A stretch of 64,000 bases of DNA from the NCBI GenBank assembly GCA_964023205.1, contig OZ026835.1, positions 37,669,083 through 37,733,082 of the forward strand. Reading direction: 5' to 3'. Below the pieces are notes generated by a model. The model did no database searches. It had not been told where the DNA came from and saw only the letters and a program-made list of their open reading frames with translations. Origin of the DNA: Lutraria lutraria. Taxonomy: Eukaryota > Mollusca > Bivalvia > Venerida > Mactridae. Below, piece by piece: positions 63,110-64,000 of this stretch (within the stretch, counting starts at the first letter, position 1; the number at the start of each line of letters is the position of its first letter). Position numbers and translations under genes: made by a program.

Positions 63110-64000
63110 ACTGAAACAAGATATACAATATTTAAATTTCAGCATGACAATGAAGTAAAACATCTATAAGATACTGAAACCGGTCTTTGAATTAGTAATT
63201 TGTGACAGGTTGCCCTCCAATATACTTTATGAAGAAAACTTATCTTAACCTGTCCAGGACAACCAATTTTTTATTCGGACAACCAAAATTTTGGTTTCAT
63301 TAATAAATCAAAACAAAAGCAGCTAAAATTTCTGTTTGGGACAACCACATTTCAAACCTTAATTTCACAGACTGCTCAATGTAACTGTTAATAAATAATA
63401 TTATTTTACGGTTTACCCCACCCACTGCACTGGTCATCTAAATTTAATCTGACCATTCAGAAATCATTCAACAAACAGATTATATCACCCAATCAATATA
63501 TATGATTATTAAAGAGAACTTACCGTGGTTACAAACAATAATATCTTCATGTATTTATGTATAGATCACTGAAAAGTGGATGATAATTTCTAAAGATTTG
63601 TTGTTGTAGTCAATCTCCTAGCAGAGTTGTCGTTCGTTATCTCTCAAAAGCTATTTTCATTGCGATAGATTCGAATGATATTTTTCCGTAATTATTTCGT
63701 TGATTTCAAATTAAGTTGTTTAACGTACTATACCATCATTAGAATTTAATACTTTAGTATGTTTAGGTACGATGTATCTTCGTTTTACTTTAAAAGAAAC
63801 GTTAATTCGAATATACCGATGCTGATTCTTGAAATTAACCGTTGGAAATTAACGGGTACGCGCGCGCGCCGAATTGGTCAAACATTGGAAACAACATTTA
63901 GTTTTAAAGCTTTTGGTGGATTTCGAGTGATAAATGGAATCATGTCTGCCAGTGTCTGGTGTTTTACATTAAAATCGTGGCCATTACGCACAAAGTAAGT
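63110..64000. other. Right edge, CpG-rich last 250 bp
   Basis: From about 63760 CpG increases (CGCGCGCGCC at 63862) and an open plus-strand frame ends in ACAAA-GTAAGT, a donor-like string at the very edge. It might be the first exon of a plus-strand gene. No family recognised. Confidence 0.25.

Noticed and set aside
63759..64000. 79-codon plus-strand ORF reaching a GTAAGT at the edge
   Set aside because: Amino-acid composition is unremarkable and no family is recognised; a first exon is possible but cannot be supported from this window.
1..64000. Search for CRISPR arrays, bacterial operons or phage genes
   Set aside because: Spliced genes, SINE-like and LINE-like remnants and AT-rich introns show eukaryotic nuclear DNA; the tandem units have no spacer structure.

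Overview
The window looks like animal nuclear DNA, most probably from a bivalve mollusc. It is AT-rich. Coding sequence is broken into short exons with GT..AG introns, and the introns are packed with interspersed elements that carry minisatellite cores. Several of these use the 'AAGGGCCATAACTC' and 'GAGGGCCAAGATGGCCC' motifs that I associate with clam and mussel genomes. The species cannot be read from the sequence.

The main content is one large minus-strand gene, an RNF213-like (mysterin) giant E3 ubiquitin ligase / AAA+ ATPase. I assembled 25 exons by hand, from 51293 down to the left edge, plus a candidate first exon at 57514-57518 with only five coding bases. Every splice junction keeps the reading frame, and the spliced product is about 1920 residues. 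It covers three zinc-ribbon-like modules, a disordered acidic linker, a CBM20-type carbohydrate-binding domain split over two exons, and the long alpha-helical stalk. The AAA+ core, RING finger and C-terminal part lie beyond position 1. In vertebrates RNF213 acts at lipid droplets and on intracellular pathogens and is interferon-responsive. Two IRF/ISRE-like motifs sit upstream of the candidate start.

Layout: 0-5.6 kb, nine exons (18% coding) with short introns. 5.6-28 kb, exons 7-18 in repeat-filled introns. 28-37.5 kb, exons 4-6 with DNA-transposon remnants. 37.5-46.7 kb, one 9-kb intron holding a 6-kb nest of insertions (hAT-like frame, minisatellite element, foldback element, dead mariner). 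46.7-51.3 kb, the linker and zinc-ribbon exons. 51.3-57.5 kb, the first intron. 57.5-64 kb, upstream flank with a LINE fragment, an AACGTT array and a possible terminal exon of a neighbouring gene.

The most unusual feature is the set of about nine minisatellite-cored element families (A-I). They share one architecture: a short 5' arm, tandem units of about 125-175 bp, then a 3' hairpin that repeats the 5' arm in inverted form and is followed by an A-rich tail. Every copy I found lies in the same orientation, antisense to the host gene, and none lies upstream of it. Three unrelated families share the same hairpin apex, CACTTTGTG.
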